This document shows, in pieces, positions 47,112-59,943 of a stretch of 64,000 bases of DNA. Within the stretch, counting starts at the first letter, position 1. Every line of letters begins with the position of its first letter. The position numbers were made by a program, and so were the translations under genes. The stretch covers positions 18,068,246 through 18,132,245 of the forward strand of contig NC_049982.1 in assembly GCF_000003815.2 (NCBI RefSeq), in the 5' to 3' direction. Source of the DNA: Branchiostoma floridae. Its lineage: Eukaryota > Chordata > Leptocardii > Amphioxiformes > Branchiostomatidae. The notes beneath the pieces are model-generated. The model had not been told where the DNA came from and made no database searches. It saw nothing but the letters and a program-made list of their open reading frames with translations.

Positions 47112-50100
47112 TAGTGTGTGTATCTGTGTGTCTGTGTAAGTGTATCTGTGTATGTATGTGAATAATCTATGACTTGACACAGGAACCTTGACAGAAAAAA
47201 ACAAGAGTTACTAACTTTATGTCGAGCTAGTTCTAATAGGAATGTCTACTCTTGGTCATAAAACGAGAAAAGAGTAATGGGTTTCGCGAACAACAACTAA
47301 GACGCAATATCCTGTTGTATCCAAATTTAAAGAAAGTATTCCCAAGTCTTTACTGGCCATTTATTATGTATAACGACGCTCCAAACACATCTCTCTACTT
47401 TACGCCAAACGAATTTTAGCGAACAACCTCGTTAAAAGAGAAGAAGCCATTTCAGTTCAATTTCAAGGTTGTCCCTGTACGCCAGCCTCCACCTGCACAC
47501 ACGGGCTCACCGCACCGTGAGGAGAGTTTCATCAGTTCCGCTTCATCGACAGCGTCTTGGTCAGGTCAGGAGGTGGTCATGGGCTGGTCTCTGCCTATCG
47601 TCAGGAGTAAGAGGTAGAGTTTTGATCAAAGAGTTTGCTGTTTACTGACGTTCTAGTAATTCTAGCTTACACACCATTGTAGATATGTAGATATGTAGAT
47701 TGTAGATGACAATATGATGGAACGTTACAGAGGGCTTGATGAACGTTACAGAGGGCTTAAAGGGCTTAATCGCTAATTTCTGCACTACGTCTGAAATATT
47801 TTGCGCCCAAATATCCAAGATTGATATGATATGCTTTGAAAAATAAAATATGTTTGATAAAGTTGGCGCTTGACGGTAAAAGTTTAGCTCTATGTATCCG
47901 TTATCCTCCCTGTCCTAATTTGTCCAACCTATATGCCAATACATTGGTCTTCATGGATTCATTCTTCCCTTTTGAATTATCCTGTTTGAAAGTCCCCACC
48001 TAAACGCCTCTGCAGTTCTAGACAAAGTTGCAAGACTTGTTCTTACTTTGGATGAATCATTCTTTTTTTGTTCATCAGGTGTAGAGAAAATTTCTTCGAA
48101 ATTTCAAACCAGGTAAGTTACATACTTTGTGAAACCACATGTTGCCTCTTGTTCCTACATGTTTTCTGTGTAGCTATGTCATTTCAGCACGAATCCAGTT
48201 GGCGCCAGGAAAGCTAATTGATCAATTGTATGTACCGGGAGGCATGTATCTCCATACTTGTTGGTCACGTACACACCGTACGGGCCATTTCGGTCAATTA
48301 CCCTCAGGAGCCTACAGGTCTAAAGTGACGGCCATAACTACTGATGTGATTAGGTCATTTATTCCCACCTCACGATTAATGCGATACGCGTGTCGACTTC
48401 GGTCTATTAGGGACGTTCTTCCGACAAAGCTACTTGCAGTCATCTGGTAGTACAGACCTCTAGGGAACTGGCCATGAGACAAGTAGTTTTGTATTTTTTG
48501 TGACAAACTTTGCTTAAAGATATAATAACAAAGGGGGTGGCCAATACGGCATGGAGGAGTCAGCGTGTCAGGGTTATAAACGTCACATGATCAAGCACAA
48601 TCTTACATCTTTATCATGAGTGAATAATGCCATGTGAAGTATTGATTTCAGCCAATGGAATTGTTAGAAGGAATTGTTATTGGTACATAGTGACGGCTTT
48701 ACTTAAATTCTGACTACTGTTAAGAAATCACTACAAAGCAATGGTAGTGTAGGAAATATCAAGAAACAAGTTAAGTGTATATCATCCAAGTTCATTTTGC
48801 TAATACGCATTGTTACTCTGGAAAAGAGATCACAGCATTACATTTGTTTCAGCTGGCGAGAAGATCGATTGTCATGTCTAAAATTGGTCAGGCCAAAATC
48901 AGTTACTCTGTATGATGTTTCCGTGCCACGTACGGCTGACCGATGTTATATTAGCCTTGTGGGGATAGTCTTTGTCATCACCAAGAACGTGTCATCTTTG
49001 GAAGATTGACTGCGTTGTCTATTCGTGTTTTTAAAGCTCATATAAAGGTATAAGTTCCCTTACCTTTTCTTTAGTAGGCCGTTAAAAGGCATTTGATTAG
49101 GTTGGTTGAATCAGTAGAGTTTAATTAGCAATTTTTATGTTTTCATCGCTTACGCAGCCCTATTGACCGGCGCTCGATGATTACTGATATGAGCTGCTAA
49201 CAAACTGCCCATAGCAGCAGTTAAAGATTAGGGAACAATACATTACTGGATGTCAATAACGTCTTTTGGTCACTGATGTCTTCGAAGAACTCAGTATCTT
49301 TCCAAGACTACCCGAAGTCACTAGTATGATCGACAGCCCCAGATATAGAAGCCATGCGTATGAGTTGATTAAATGATCGTTTCACTGAAATCAATAGATG
49401 AATAAACAATACCAGCCAAAAGTAATGCAATGGAAATTTAATCTGTGGCTATCAATGAGCTTTCAAATAAGATTTTCCTTAGGGACTAGGCCTTTAACCC
49501 TTTAAGTTTATCATTGTCTTGTAAATGACATGGTGGTTGGGGTCAATCACATCGGTATCGATTTAGCTATGAAACTTTGTCCAGTGAGAAAAGAGAAGGC
49601 CTTCATGTTACTTTTTCATCAAATCCTTGATCTGAATTGACAATACTGCACATCGTGGTTTACTGTATTCTGTATCATGTAACTGTGAAATGATTTTCAT
49701 AAGGGACAAATTACCTCAATATTGTAAATAAAAGTAATTTTGTTGTAACCCGGATTCCTGCAAACAGAATAGTATTCCAAAGTCCCAACAATTCCTGATG
49801 TCTGCTTTGTACGTGCGTTGTTGGCGCGTAACTGGAGCCCAGACTGGAGCGTCTATAAAACGTTTCACCTCTAATGCCACACTCGGTACACATCATTTCA
49901 CGCTGAATAGCTAGATTCGTGCTTGCCCTTCGATTAGTCGATCAAAGAGCAAACAAATGACTTTTTGCTCTGACTAATAGGACCCCACAATTGGCTAAAT
50001 GCCCTGCCCATCAATTATGGTAATCCAAGATGGTAGGTAGTTTGGAAATTCTAATGTACAGATAAATCATGATAACTTAATAAATGCACGAAATGAATAT

Positions 50101-50576
50101 ATGTCTTTATTGCTAATGTATGTATTCATTATTGGAAACGTGTGATTAAAATATGCTTATGGGCAATTGATATGCTGGTAAATTACAGGGGGAGCATGTT
50201 GATGGAAATACAGGTCATCAAATACTTCTTTCATGTGTTACGTACTCCCGTAAAGTAATGGAATTAACAACTGAAAATTTGTCATGTTTATCGAAATCGT
50301 TTGGCTGAAGTCAATCCAATCTAGAGGTTTATCAAAGCACACAAATGCCTCATACTGTTTTGTATACTTATCACACATGGATAGTTCACCCATCGCCTGC
50401 CTTGCGTACATCAATGAGACAGCTAATAGAAAACAGCATCTGAGGACAAACCGCTTGCGGATGCAATTCCTTTTGTTGCATTGGTCTAATCATACAGGTC
50501 CAACTCACAGCCTGGCATATTTATCACATTTATCACAGTTTGAAAGGTTTTCAGTCGAAAAACTACCTTTTTTCAC
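46176..50576. other. Non-coding, with microsatellite
   Basis: No exon supported. A GC-richer island at 47470-47600 could hold a noncoding exon of the receptor gene (minus strand). A small tandem repeat lies at 47680-47770 (GATATGTA units, then GAACGTTACAGAGGGCTT twice). Confidence 0.4.
47016..47160 (+). repeat. (GT)n microsatellite
   Basis: About 140 bp of mostly GT dinucleotides with GA and TCT interruptions, and one core of more than 20 pure GT units. The minus-strand HTHTHT open frame over it is an artefact. Confidence 0.9.
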
Positions 50577-50640
50577 GTGATAACGGTTATCACAATGGTT
50601 ACCACATTGTCTCACCAGTTTATGACACATGTACCTTTAT

Positions 50641-50800
50641 AGGTGAATTGATGAAATAGAACCCCTCTATATAATGCTTTCCTTTAGAAGCCTACATTTC
50701 ATTAGTGAATCAATGAGATAGAGCCCCTCTATATCATTTTTCGACAGTAAACTTATCTGTTACCAATACTAGTTGATGATTTCTCTTATTATTGAATTGA
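50641..50800 (+). repeat. Diverged tandem duplication, about 66-bp unit
   Basis: GTGAATTGATGAAATAGAAC then CCCTCTATATA is followed by GTGAATCAATGAGATAGAGC then CCCTCTATATC, and by a shorter third start TTGAATTGATGAGATA. A perfect palindrome GTGATAACGGTTATCAC lies just upstream at 50577-50593. Confidence 0.6.
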
Positions 50801-51040
50801 TGAGATAATGTGACAAATAAGTCTCATGTCACGGCGAATGTGACTTGTGACCGGTTGGACCAACATGCTCAACATGAATGTGACCAAGACGCTGTAAACA
50901 TATGGGAATACACGATAAAGCGGGACCAGAACAATGGACAAGGGGCATCAACGGACATTGCACCAGGCCATCGTCTGACACAGTCAACATATGGGCCTAG
51001 AATGACAACGATTTCCAAAACTAATTATTCCATAGAGATA

Positions 51041-51208
51041 TCAATCTGCATTAGCTTCCATAGTAGGCTCTCTGTGGCCTTTTTCCGTATTTTGGCTCAT
51101 AATGCACTTTTGCTGGCAATTTCTTTTTGTACTGTGTCGCTTGACCGTTGCTTAAGTACGGAAAAAGGCCCAAGAGAGCCTACTATGGAGGCTAAATGTG
51201 CATTGACT
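51041..51208. mobile_element. Foldback element with about 50-bp arms
   Basis: The left arm (CCATAGTAGGCTCTCT, GGCCTTTTTCCGTA) is the inverted complement of the right arm (TACGGAAAAAGGCC, AGAGAGCCTACTATGG). Weaker matches extend to TCAATCTGCATTAGC and its mirror. The spacer is about 67 bp. It explains the longest ORF nearby (50810-51226) as chance reading through a palindrome. Confidence 0.75.
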
Positions 51209-53338
51209 TTTCAATATCAAGAGTAATTCCCCTTCCTGGTTTTCGAGCAATTGTTCAGCCTGATTTGACAATCTCGTTACGACGGCATACGTCAGGGCCA
51301 AGTTCAATATATAATCCGAACACGCACGTTATTTCTGACTGCAGCTTCATCATGATGCCCAAATCCCGTGTGTATCCTCTGACGACAGACACTGTCTTTG
51401 AATATACATGTACATTCATCCCTCTGTAGAGACCATGGCAACTGCCTATATGAAGTTTTCTTCAAAGCATCGATTCTCTGTTCTATAAACTGTTGCCAAA
51501 TACGGATTGACATGCACCAAACGCTGTCGTCAGCCTTCACGACTTGATATGTAGCCAATTACAGGCAACACCATTGCTTTTTTTTTCTATGATGTTTTAC
51601 AAAAGATGCACCACAACATATTGGTTGATGGCTTGGAAGAAATTAAGTTCAAGGACGGGAGGGCGCCTTAAAATTGGCGGTCGCTTGAGAAGGTACGAAG
51701 AATTCATATAGTAACCCAAAATGTAACAATTCAGTTCCCATAGTGATTGTTCGGCAGATGAAGCCAACTACCCAGTCCCCCTGACAGATCACGTCAGATC
51801 GCTACCGTCACTGATATATTGGAGGCTATGCAAGGTTTTTTATCTGTCGTCAAAATAGGTAACAAAGTTACCACCACGGTAAAGACGGTTGCGACTTTTA
51901 TATCAGCCACATAAAAGAAATAAGACGTTTTGCACTTTTTCTGGCTTTCTAAAGGAACAAGAAAGGATTGTTGACTGTCATTTGTAGTCAACATATTGCT
52001 TGACGAAATATGGTACAAAAATGACTATAGCAAACGTTATCATTGTTCGGTGGGACGCTATCGGCTTACCTGTTTGACCTGTCTGTAAAAAGATAACTTT
52101 TTAGATATCCCAAGTTACGTCCTCTTATACCTAAATGATGTTGCCAAAACTGTATATAACTTCGAAGATTGGTAAAGTGCACTAGTACTGTCGTAACAAA
52201 CGTACGTTACCGGTAACATTGTAACTTTACCTGCTGTAATACATAACCAATGGGTCGAAAAAAAGTCGTTATTTTTGGGGTCTATTTTTGGCTATCGTTA
52301 GAGAGGAATGTTCGTAATCAATAAAGTAGGTTTGACGGGAAAATGAGGTGATTGATTTTTTCAAACGTAAAATCGCTATTTGGCACATTTCAATGAGAAC
52401 GAGCGAAAAAGCATTTTCTGTTGGCATTCCTACCCTTCAAACTTAGCACAGGCCCCAAGCCATTTGACTGCGTGAACGTGTGGCCATCTTACTCCTCATA
52501 TACCATTGCTTCCTTCGTAAGGTGATGCACTTCCGAATCTTTTATAAGTGTACATGATATCAATTCCCGAAAGTTTTGTCTGATGCCATACTTTGTCCGG
52601 TGACGCGCGCCAGTTTGCGAAGTCCATGTAGCTGTGCACGGGAAGCACACGATAGGCCCACTGGTCTACAACTGTTCCTCTCTCAACAGGTGTAGAAATA
52701 AAGACTGTATAGTTTTACTTTGTCCATTGTCTGACTCAGCAACTCCAGTGTGGCAATTCTCTGTGCCAGACTAACCTGTCCCACTGCTGCAACAACATGT
52801 GCTCACCTGGAAACGGTGATAACGGTAATGGCGTTTACTAAGCAAAAGATGATTCCATCTATGAATGGAAAATTGCCTGAAATGTGTTTATTTAACGACA
52901 TTTACAGCTCTGTCGTCCTTCAGTATAACCATGAAGGAGCGGAAATGAAGATTTATGTCAATCAGACGGGATAATGAAGGCTGCTGTCTGTCTCCTCCCC
53001 CTCCCCGCCCTCTCCGTGTCTGCGGAAAGGCGCACCGCCCGGGAAGCGTAATGATCGCTTTGGGAAATTACAGCCTGTGATTTAATTTGGCGGGTGAGAA
53101 ATTAAAACAGGCGGGACAGTAGTACGGGTCTTCTGTGAGATTGATGAAGACCTTAATGGCAGCAGCCTTTGTCCTTCACAAACAAATCAGCAGACCTTCT
53201 CAGAAGCTCTGTGGATTTTTCCAGGATTAACCTTACGACGTAAATGCACATATCCCCCTTAATCGAGGGACATTTCCGTTATTGGTGGGTGCATTAATTT
53301 TCTTTTCTTGCGCAAGCACATAGGTCATGAGCTCAGGT
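51209..53338. other. Non-coding, upstream of precursor B
   Basis: No exon supported. Cytosine-rich low-complexity sequence lies near 52990-53020. Confidence 0.35.
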
Positions 53339-53349
53339 CACGTGGTCAC
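53339..53349 (+). promoter_or_regulatory. E-box motif CACGTGGTCAC upstream of precursor B
   Basis: The same 11-mer as upstream of precursor A, here 8 bp before the TATA box. Just upstream AGGTCA occurs twice (AGGTCATGAGCTCAGGTCA), a spaced direct repeat of nuclear-receptor half-sites. Confidence 0.55.
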
Positions 53350-53357
53350 GCGCACGA

Positions 53358-53364
53358 TATAAAT
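53358..53364 (+). promoter_or_regulatory. TATA box of precursor B
   Basis: TATAAAT, predicting a start near 53390. Confidence 0.65.
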
Positions 53365-53389
53365 GGAAAAGTTGTCCGAGTATCGATCA

Positions 53390-53481
53390 GTCGGCGCCGT
53401 GACACCTCAGCCTGACATCCAGCCGGACCCAGCGGACCCAGACCCGACTCCAGCGTACCAGGCAAGCCGAGAGGACAGCAG
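53390..53481 (+). other. CTFP: Noncoding first exon of precursor B
   Basis: About 90 GC-rich bases without an ATG (pieces such as CAGCCGGACCCAGCGGACCC), ending GACAGCAG|GTACGT. The next acceptor on this strand with a coding exon is the leader acceptor at 59847, giving a 6.4-kb intron. The start is estimated from the TATA box. Confidence 0.6.
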
Positions 53482-56189
53482 GTACGTTCTGTTGCTTTAT
53501 CTGAACGTTACCGGGGTATTGTTTTAATTTAGTCTTTTGAGAAATGCTGTGAAAACGGAGAGTTTGTCAACAAGCGCTGAGTTTTCTACTACGCTGCCTC
53601 TTCCCAACAAATGTTTTAGGACGGTTCTTTTCGAATGGATATCATATCGACGGATTTATAAAAGCAAGGCGTAAGTCTACCATGTAGAAAAATTCAAAGC
53701 AATACCGACTACTGCTAGAGATATCATAAATAAGATGCGTTCCAATTTGACAGTCCGTATAAGATATCCATATGACATGTCACGTCGAGGATGGCCACCT
53801 GAAACTTTCTAGAGGCGACAATTCGATATAAGAAGTGTTACGTATGAAATGTGCTTAAACGTGTTTCCCGCAAAAATTCTAACATTATTTTCTATATTCC
53901 ATGATTACGCAGTGTTCATATCAAAATCGAAGTGAGATTCAGGCATTTTTGATAACTAAATCGCGCTACCAGTCTTTTCGTCCTGCTTTTCATGACAGTG
54001 ACGCAAACTTACATCCGAGCATTACATTGTTCCAATTAAAAACCCCGGGCGTGTAGACCGTGCGCCGTTTCTTTTGATGCCTTACGTTCAGACAACATAA
54101 GACGTGCCCACAAAACCCTGACTTCACTACAGCTGCTAGATCTAATCGACATCACTACAGAGGTTGACTGACGTTAAGTGTTATGCCGTCATTGTGTATG
54201 GGCTCTACGCCTGTAAAATTCCGAACCCCGAACTAATTGTAAGTCAGTAGAGCAGTTGAACACCGTGTAATATCGTGGTCAAACGATAAAACAGATGATT
54301 TTATGCTGAGAGGACGAACCAGTCAACACCACGCAGGTAAAACAATTCAGCGTCTCTACAATGAATAGATTGGATATACACTAAGATTCTCTTGTTTGAA
54401 TCCGAACGTGGTGGTAGTTTACAATATAGACAGGACTACCCTTAATTATGCTTTAAGTCATAGATTCTTTCCACCTGTAGATTGTATAGCTTTTCTTCTG
54501 GTGCATTTTAGAGTTTATGGCTTTGGCCATGGACCCTTGACCATTGAATGTATCTCTGAATTATCGAAGGACATTTTAAGTTTGATTGACGGTTTCCTGG
54601 CACATATTACACGTCAGACAACCGTGTAATGTCTCCCATTGCGGACTCCGAACCTCAGTCCATCAACCTATTTCAGGACCATCAGGTGCATGAACGACAC
54701 CAGGTGGTCTGGTCTTGATTGACCAATTGCTATCGCCAATCGTTCACGGCCCAAACAGCACCATTCCAGCGGCAGCAGTCATGACGTTCCTTAAATCCCT
54801 TCTATTATTTCCTCTGCAGTTTTAAGATCTAATTTGAAAGGAAAGCTAACTGCTGATTGTGGATCAGGTAACGCCGGAACAGTGAAAAAGTTTTTTTACC
54901 GAGATACTGCCGAGGACGCTTGCTAACTTTGAGATGAGTGGTTGGGTAGTATTGATTTTGCGAGAGGATGTAGATTGCATTGCAACCTGCAATTCTATTT
55001 CAAATCTCATCAGATATAAACTAATTTGACAGTGCTCCGGTCTACTCAGACCCCTGTGTTTTTTTGAGGTTTCAAAGACTGTTCAAAGTATGCTTGATCC
55101 TGAAAGAAGTAATGGTTATTACTGCTCGAATTTCTTCTTTCACCAACAGTCATATAGATATGTGAAGATACCTCATCATAGAGGTGTGAAGATTTAGAAA
55201 GAAACGAGAGAGCATTTATTGATCGATGCGAATCAAATCGATACCTCTATTATGCCCCTGGCCAACCATTAACCACTGTCATAGTTTTCAACAACATCAA
55301 TGGTTAACGCAGGGATGTTCACGGTGCGTTATTTACAAAATTTGATAAAAGCTTTTTAGTTTGCGAATATGAGGCAAGGTAAAATAAAATCCATGTGCAC
55401 AGCCTCCAAACTTACTAGATAAAAGACATAGATTGGATCATGTGGCCATTCCGGAAAGGGAAGACTTTGCGATTAACATTAAAGCATGGCTCGTGCCATG
55501 GAATTAGACACTAAAGTAATTCGTAATACGTAGTGGACGATAAGGCAGAGTGAGAGATAAAGTGCTGTCTTCGTGCACACGGTCTGAGTTGCATTAAGTC
55601 ATAGGTGTTAGCATATACAGGGGCGGTGTTGTTCATGAAAAAGAGATATTTAAATGTTGCTTTGCCATTGCAAAGCAAGACGTAGTTTACACAGAAATGT
55701 AAATTTTCTTGCCTTTCCAAGTTATTAGAATGGCTAACTTGGTGTTTTCCACGACCAATTCTCATCCCTATCCAAACCGGCTGCAAAAGTCCTCCACCTA
55801 CATTTGTAAAGGAACGCCGTCCCGCTTCGACCATATCATCTTTTGGCTCAGGTACCACTGAGGCTTATTGAAGAGTATTGCTTTGGGCAAGGTGCAATTA
55901 ACCACAACTGAAATGGAGCCAAAATAATTAGTGGACCATGGTGGTGGAGCTCCGTCTTCAATAGCTCATTACCAAGCACTTTCCTCGCCGGTACCTCCGT
56001 TCTTGCGGGAGACGAGAACGGTCAAGGCAAGTGACGCCGTGATAAACATGTCCGCGGCAAGAGAATAAAGTAGTTCAGGATGACTATGTTAGCTTTCAGC
56101 AACAACTTCATCCATCCTGTCCTGATGAGTGCTAACACGCAAGAAAACTACATTTCTATCTCACACCTTCGTTTCATGATGGTAACGTT
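53482..56189. other. Intron 1 of precursor B, first part
   Basis: No exon or repeat I can support. ORFs at 54396-54629 (plus) and 55858-55511 (minus) lack splice sites. Confidence 0.35.
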
Positions 56190-56640
56190 TTAACGTGACG
56201 TAATATAAGTGCTTTTGTTGATTATGCAAATCGGGTTCATTGGTATAGATGATAACAAAATAACATCGTCTCCACCCGGTTAGCAAGAGTCGTACCAAGT
56301 TTGAAAGTCCTATCTGGGCAAATAAAACTCATGTAGCCCTAATTTGCACAATTCTGTCTAATGTTGGTCAAATTCATTTTGAATGTGAAATCTCCTGCAT
56401 TTACCGTCTATGAAATTACACTATTACCCCACTCATCATTTTACATAATCTATACCTATTGATGTTCCTCCCTTTCTCAGTTGCATATATCCCCGCTTGA
56501 CTTTTGTTCTATCAGAGAAGACAATGGATTTATAATTTCCTGATTGATTATGCAAATTTGATCTAGATTAGTTCAAATGTCATCTAATTATGCCAATCAT
56601 CATTACATACAAAAAAATTTTAAAGAGGTAAAATGTTGTT
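56190..56640 (+). repeat. Degenerate copy of the octamer-rich repeat
   Basis: Shows GATTATGCAAAT twice, GATGTTCCTCCCTTTCTCAG, a GTCCTATC block and TGGATTTATAATTTCCTGAT, in the same order as at 5.1 and 10 kb. It lies in intron 1 of precursor B. Confidence 0.6.
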
Positions 56641-57519
56641 CTCTGTCGAACTAGACATCTAGAGAACTATGCCTGCACTAGAATGCCACGGGTCGTCTTT
56701 TAAAGTTGAGAATATAGATAGCCATCCATTGACACGGACGCTGACGCTTCGCGTAAGGAATATTGTCGCGCAAGGACATGTAAAATAGGACACATCTTAT
56801 TTGATTAAACATTTCCGTCTACATTTCGTTGAAACAGGTGTGTGTTTTCTCAGACGACAGGTTAGTACTGGGTTCTATGAATTCCTTGAAAATTTTCATC
56901 CTGGAGTTTTCCTAGATTGAAATTGACCCAGTACAATTTATTCCAGTGCGAATTAACTCACGACCATCATGATTATTACCTTTTTGTGACGCAGTTATGG
57001 GAATCAATTCCCCACATAAATCGGTGCCCATTTTACTACTGAAGATTGCAAACAACGTACAACCCCATACACGACTGGCCATGCAATTTTGATGAAGTCG
57101 CACTTTATGTGCCTGTAAAAAGTCATAAACTTACTCCCGATAGAATTTCCAATATCTCCAGGTCAGAATGTGTGGTTAGGGACATGTGATGAAGTTGTTC
57201 ATGGTATTAAGTCCTTTTAAAGTTATAATGTGCCAAGTTTAGGATATAAAGGCGACGTATCCATTTATTTGATACTTAAGGCGACATCTAAAACATGACA
57301 AGGCAGTTGGGAGGTGCTCCGTCACCTGCCTGCAGTCCTGCACCCTGTCCTGATGAGAATATAACTTGTCAACTTATAGTAGACTTGTGAAAGGGCCAAG
57401 ATCTTAACAGTGTTCAATATACCATATTACCTCAACCTCCTCAAACTCGAAGGACAATGCAAAGAATTGGAATAGCTTTGTTGTAATGTTAGCTTGAGTT
57501 TGATGAGGATGCAGATAAG

Positions 57520-57760
57520 TTTTAAGATAAGATAAGAGCTTTATTTGGTTTTAAGCAGTTTCAAGGCAAATGAATTGCAAACCAAATTACAACGGTCGAT
57601 AGAATCAGCGCTACAATGCAACATGATGACATCTAAATCATTTACACAAGTTGATTTCGAGAATAAACAGACTAACAAGTATACAAACAGACAGATTAAC
57701 GTAGTTCTCTACATTAAAAGAATAAAGCTTTGTTTAAAATTATGAAAAGTGATTGTCTCT
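57520..57760 (-). mobile_element. Probable LINE 3' tail
   Basis: On the minus strand CTGCTTAAAACCAAATAAAG runs into CTCTTATCTTATCTTA, an AATAAA followed by a short tandem tail. It is truncated, without coding sequence. Confidence 0.35.
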
Positions 57761-59847
57761 GAAAGAGTTCATACAAAGTCTTGATTATTTTACAGATACA
57801 TTTTCACCGATTACATGTACAGACCGCGCTGAAGAGAGAGTTTAGCTAAACGAAAACATAAACTTGACAGGATGGTTTCCCAGCAGGCTTGTTCCCACCA
57901 GGGATTCTATGGCCTCCTCCTGCTTCCGAATAGCTCCACCATCCCTAATTGTTCTCCTTTAACGCATGTCAGTACCGACTAAAATGGCGCCAGGTAAATT
58001 TGACGGGTGACGGTATGTGACCCTCCTTTTCACGCTGGTTAGTTCAAGCTAGCGTCACTTGTCTCCAGATGGACACCAGGCCAGTTGAGGTGATACGAGA
58101 AACAATGACATCATGGTTTCCTGGCTGGATGGTTGATTGATTGAAGAGTTCAGGTCAATTATACAGCTCAGGGATACCTTACAAGGCAGAAACTTATAAA
58201 TATTTACGACTTCGTTCCAAGTGTCCTGACGTCCAACTATAACACACTATAACTCCAACGTCCTGGCTATAACACAACTCTAAGAGAAAAAGTTTTCTCT
58301 TCTTTATATAGTTCTTTCTTTCCCATTTTGCATTCATCCATATATGTTGTTCGTTATTCGCTTTTGGTAGAAGCATTGTCATGTAAAGTACCAGTTCCAG
58401 AGTAAGCATAATGTTGGGTAATTCTGGCTGATTGTATGCGCCTCCAACCCTTCATTACCTGGCGTAGATAAGGAGGTAATTGCACCTCCTATCCGTGCAA
58501 CCTAGCTGCAGCCAGATCATGATGGCTGCTTTAGCATTACGGAAACTTCTTGATTAGACGTCACCAAGCGCGCATTCTAATGCTAAGCTAGGTATACTGT
58601 AATGCTGTCAAAGGGTTTTCACTCGACTTTTTATGGTTGATCTGACATCTTAAGCTGAAGCTGCTTAGCATCAAGGCGCAACAGAGATTTGTACCATTAG
58701 GTTGTTATTTAACATTCAGTCCGTCGCACGGAAAGGTGGACGCCAGGCGTGAAGATCGATAATTATTTAACCTTAAGGTGCACGGAGTTCACCACCATGA
58801 ATATATCTATATATATGCAACATTTGACTTCAACAAGAGCTTTTATATCCTTCTACCAGAAATATGCCTATTCTGCGATTCTGATTCTATGAGAACAAAA
58901 AATACCAGCTGCCCTTTATCGGTCCTCTGTTCAATAAGTTGTCTTTGCTCCAATAGAATTAAAATCCATGTGCGTTGTTGACTAGGTAAGCTGAACAAAT
59001 GTCCCTAATATGTTGGTTCCAACATGATGCATTGATAGGCATTCTGTATTCTACTAGGACCGTGTTACCTTACACATGTGATGATTAAATTTGATGACTG
59101 AGCGTAAGTGTAATTCATCCATTTGCACAAGTGATCCTAACGAGTGGTCATTGAATGATGCGTACTTAGTCTAATACCGAAAAGGGCCCTGAACACAGAC
59201 GCGCCTTATTACCTACTTATCTGGGACCGGTATCGTTAACGGCCGTCGACGCCCAGAAAAATCCCCAAGATTCCTTCATCATTTTATGGCTCGGCTGTAA
59301 CAGATGCTATGGCGCATTGCCAAACATTCAACACATGAGCCAAGAAGGTCGCTAAACCTGATTTTCTAGCGTCAATTACCTGTCAGGGTATCTAGACAAG
59401 CTGGTGCTACGCCTACGATGCTCTTATGTCCTCTTACTTAGCGTCATGTCGTCATCTGAAGTCAGCTAAGATGATTGTTCTTCTAATGCCAGTTGTGTCC
59501 AGTGACTCAAGTTCAAACTGAAGGAGGAATATGATATTTATTGAAAACGCTCTTCAAGAAATTTCGAAAGAGCAGAGGAAGAATTTGTGAATTCAATTTG
59601 TGTTTTCGATATCAAATTTATCCTTATGAAAGTGCAATGTTTGAGCATGATCTCTCCGATTCATTGATGTTACAGCTTCGGATAAAAAAATGCACACCTG
59701 GTATATGTTGAAGTTTGTCTCCATTCTGTTAATGAAACAAGTATAGTATCTGGACATGGACATGCATGTTGATTGTAATAATTGAGGGAAAACGATGTTC
59801 TAAATAAAACCACGTATCAATTGATACCATGTATTGTTTCCTTTCAG
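57761..59847. other. Intron 1 of precursor B, last part
   Basis: Nothing supportable besides the acceptor at its end. Confidence 0.35.
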
Positions 59848-59943
59848 GTGCAACATGATGACTACAGAGGTGGGAAGGTTTCTTCTCTGCGCATGCGTGA
59901 CCTTTTCAGTTCTCCTGACCACCTGCACAGCAGCCCCCACAGC
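59848..59943 (+). CDS. CTFP: Precursor B, signal-peptide exon
   Basis: Acceptor TTTCCTTTCAG, 7-base leader, then two consecutive ATGs at 59855 and 59858. It ends CCCACAGC|GTGAGT two bases into an Ala codon. The hydrophobic core is LLCACVTFSVLL. Confidence 0.88.

Noticed and set aside
46998-47204. Minus-strand frame rich in THTHTH
   Set aside because: Translation of the GT microsatellite.
48139-48450. 103-residue plus-strand open frame
   Set aside because: No splice sites, signal peptide or domain, and no composition shift against the flanks.
50810-51226. 138-residue plus-strand open frame, the longest on that strand in the area
   Set aside because: It reads straight through the 51-kb foldback and has no recognisable domain.
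30894-53338. A third calcitonin-family hormone exon between the two genes
   Set aside because: I looked for C-x4-C rings followed by PGR/PGK cleavage sites on both strands and found none, though a diverged copy could be missed by eye.
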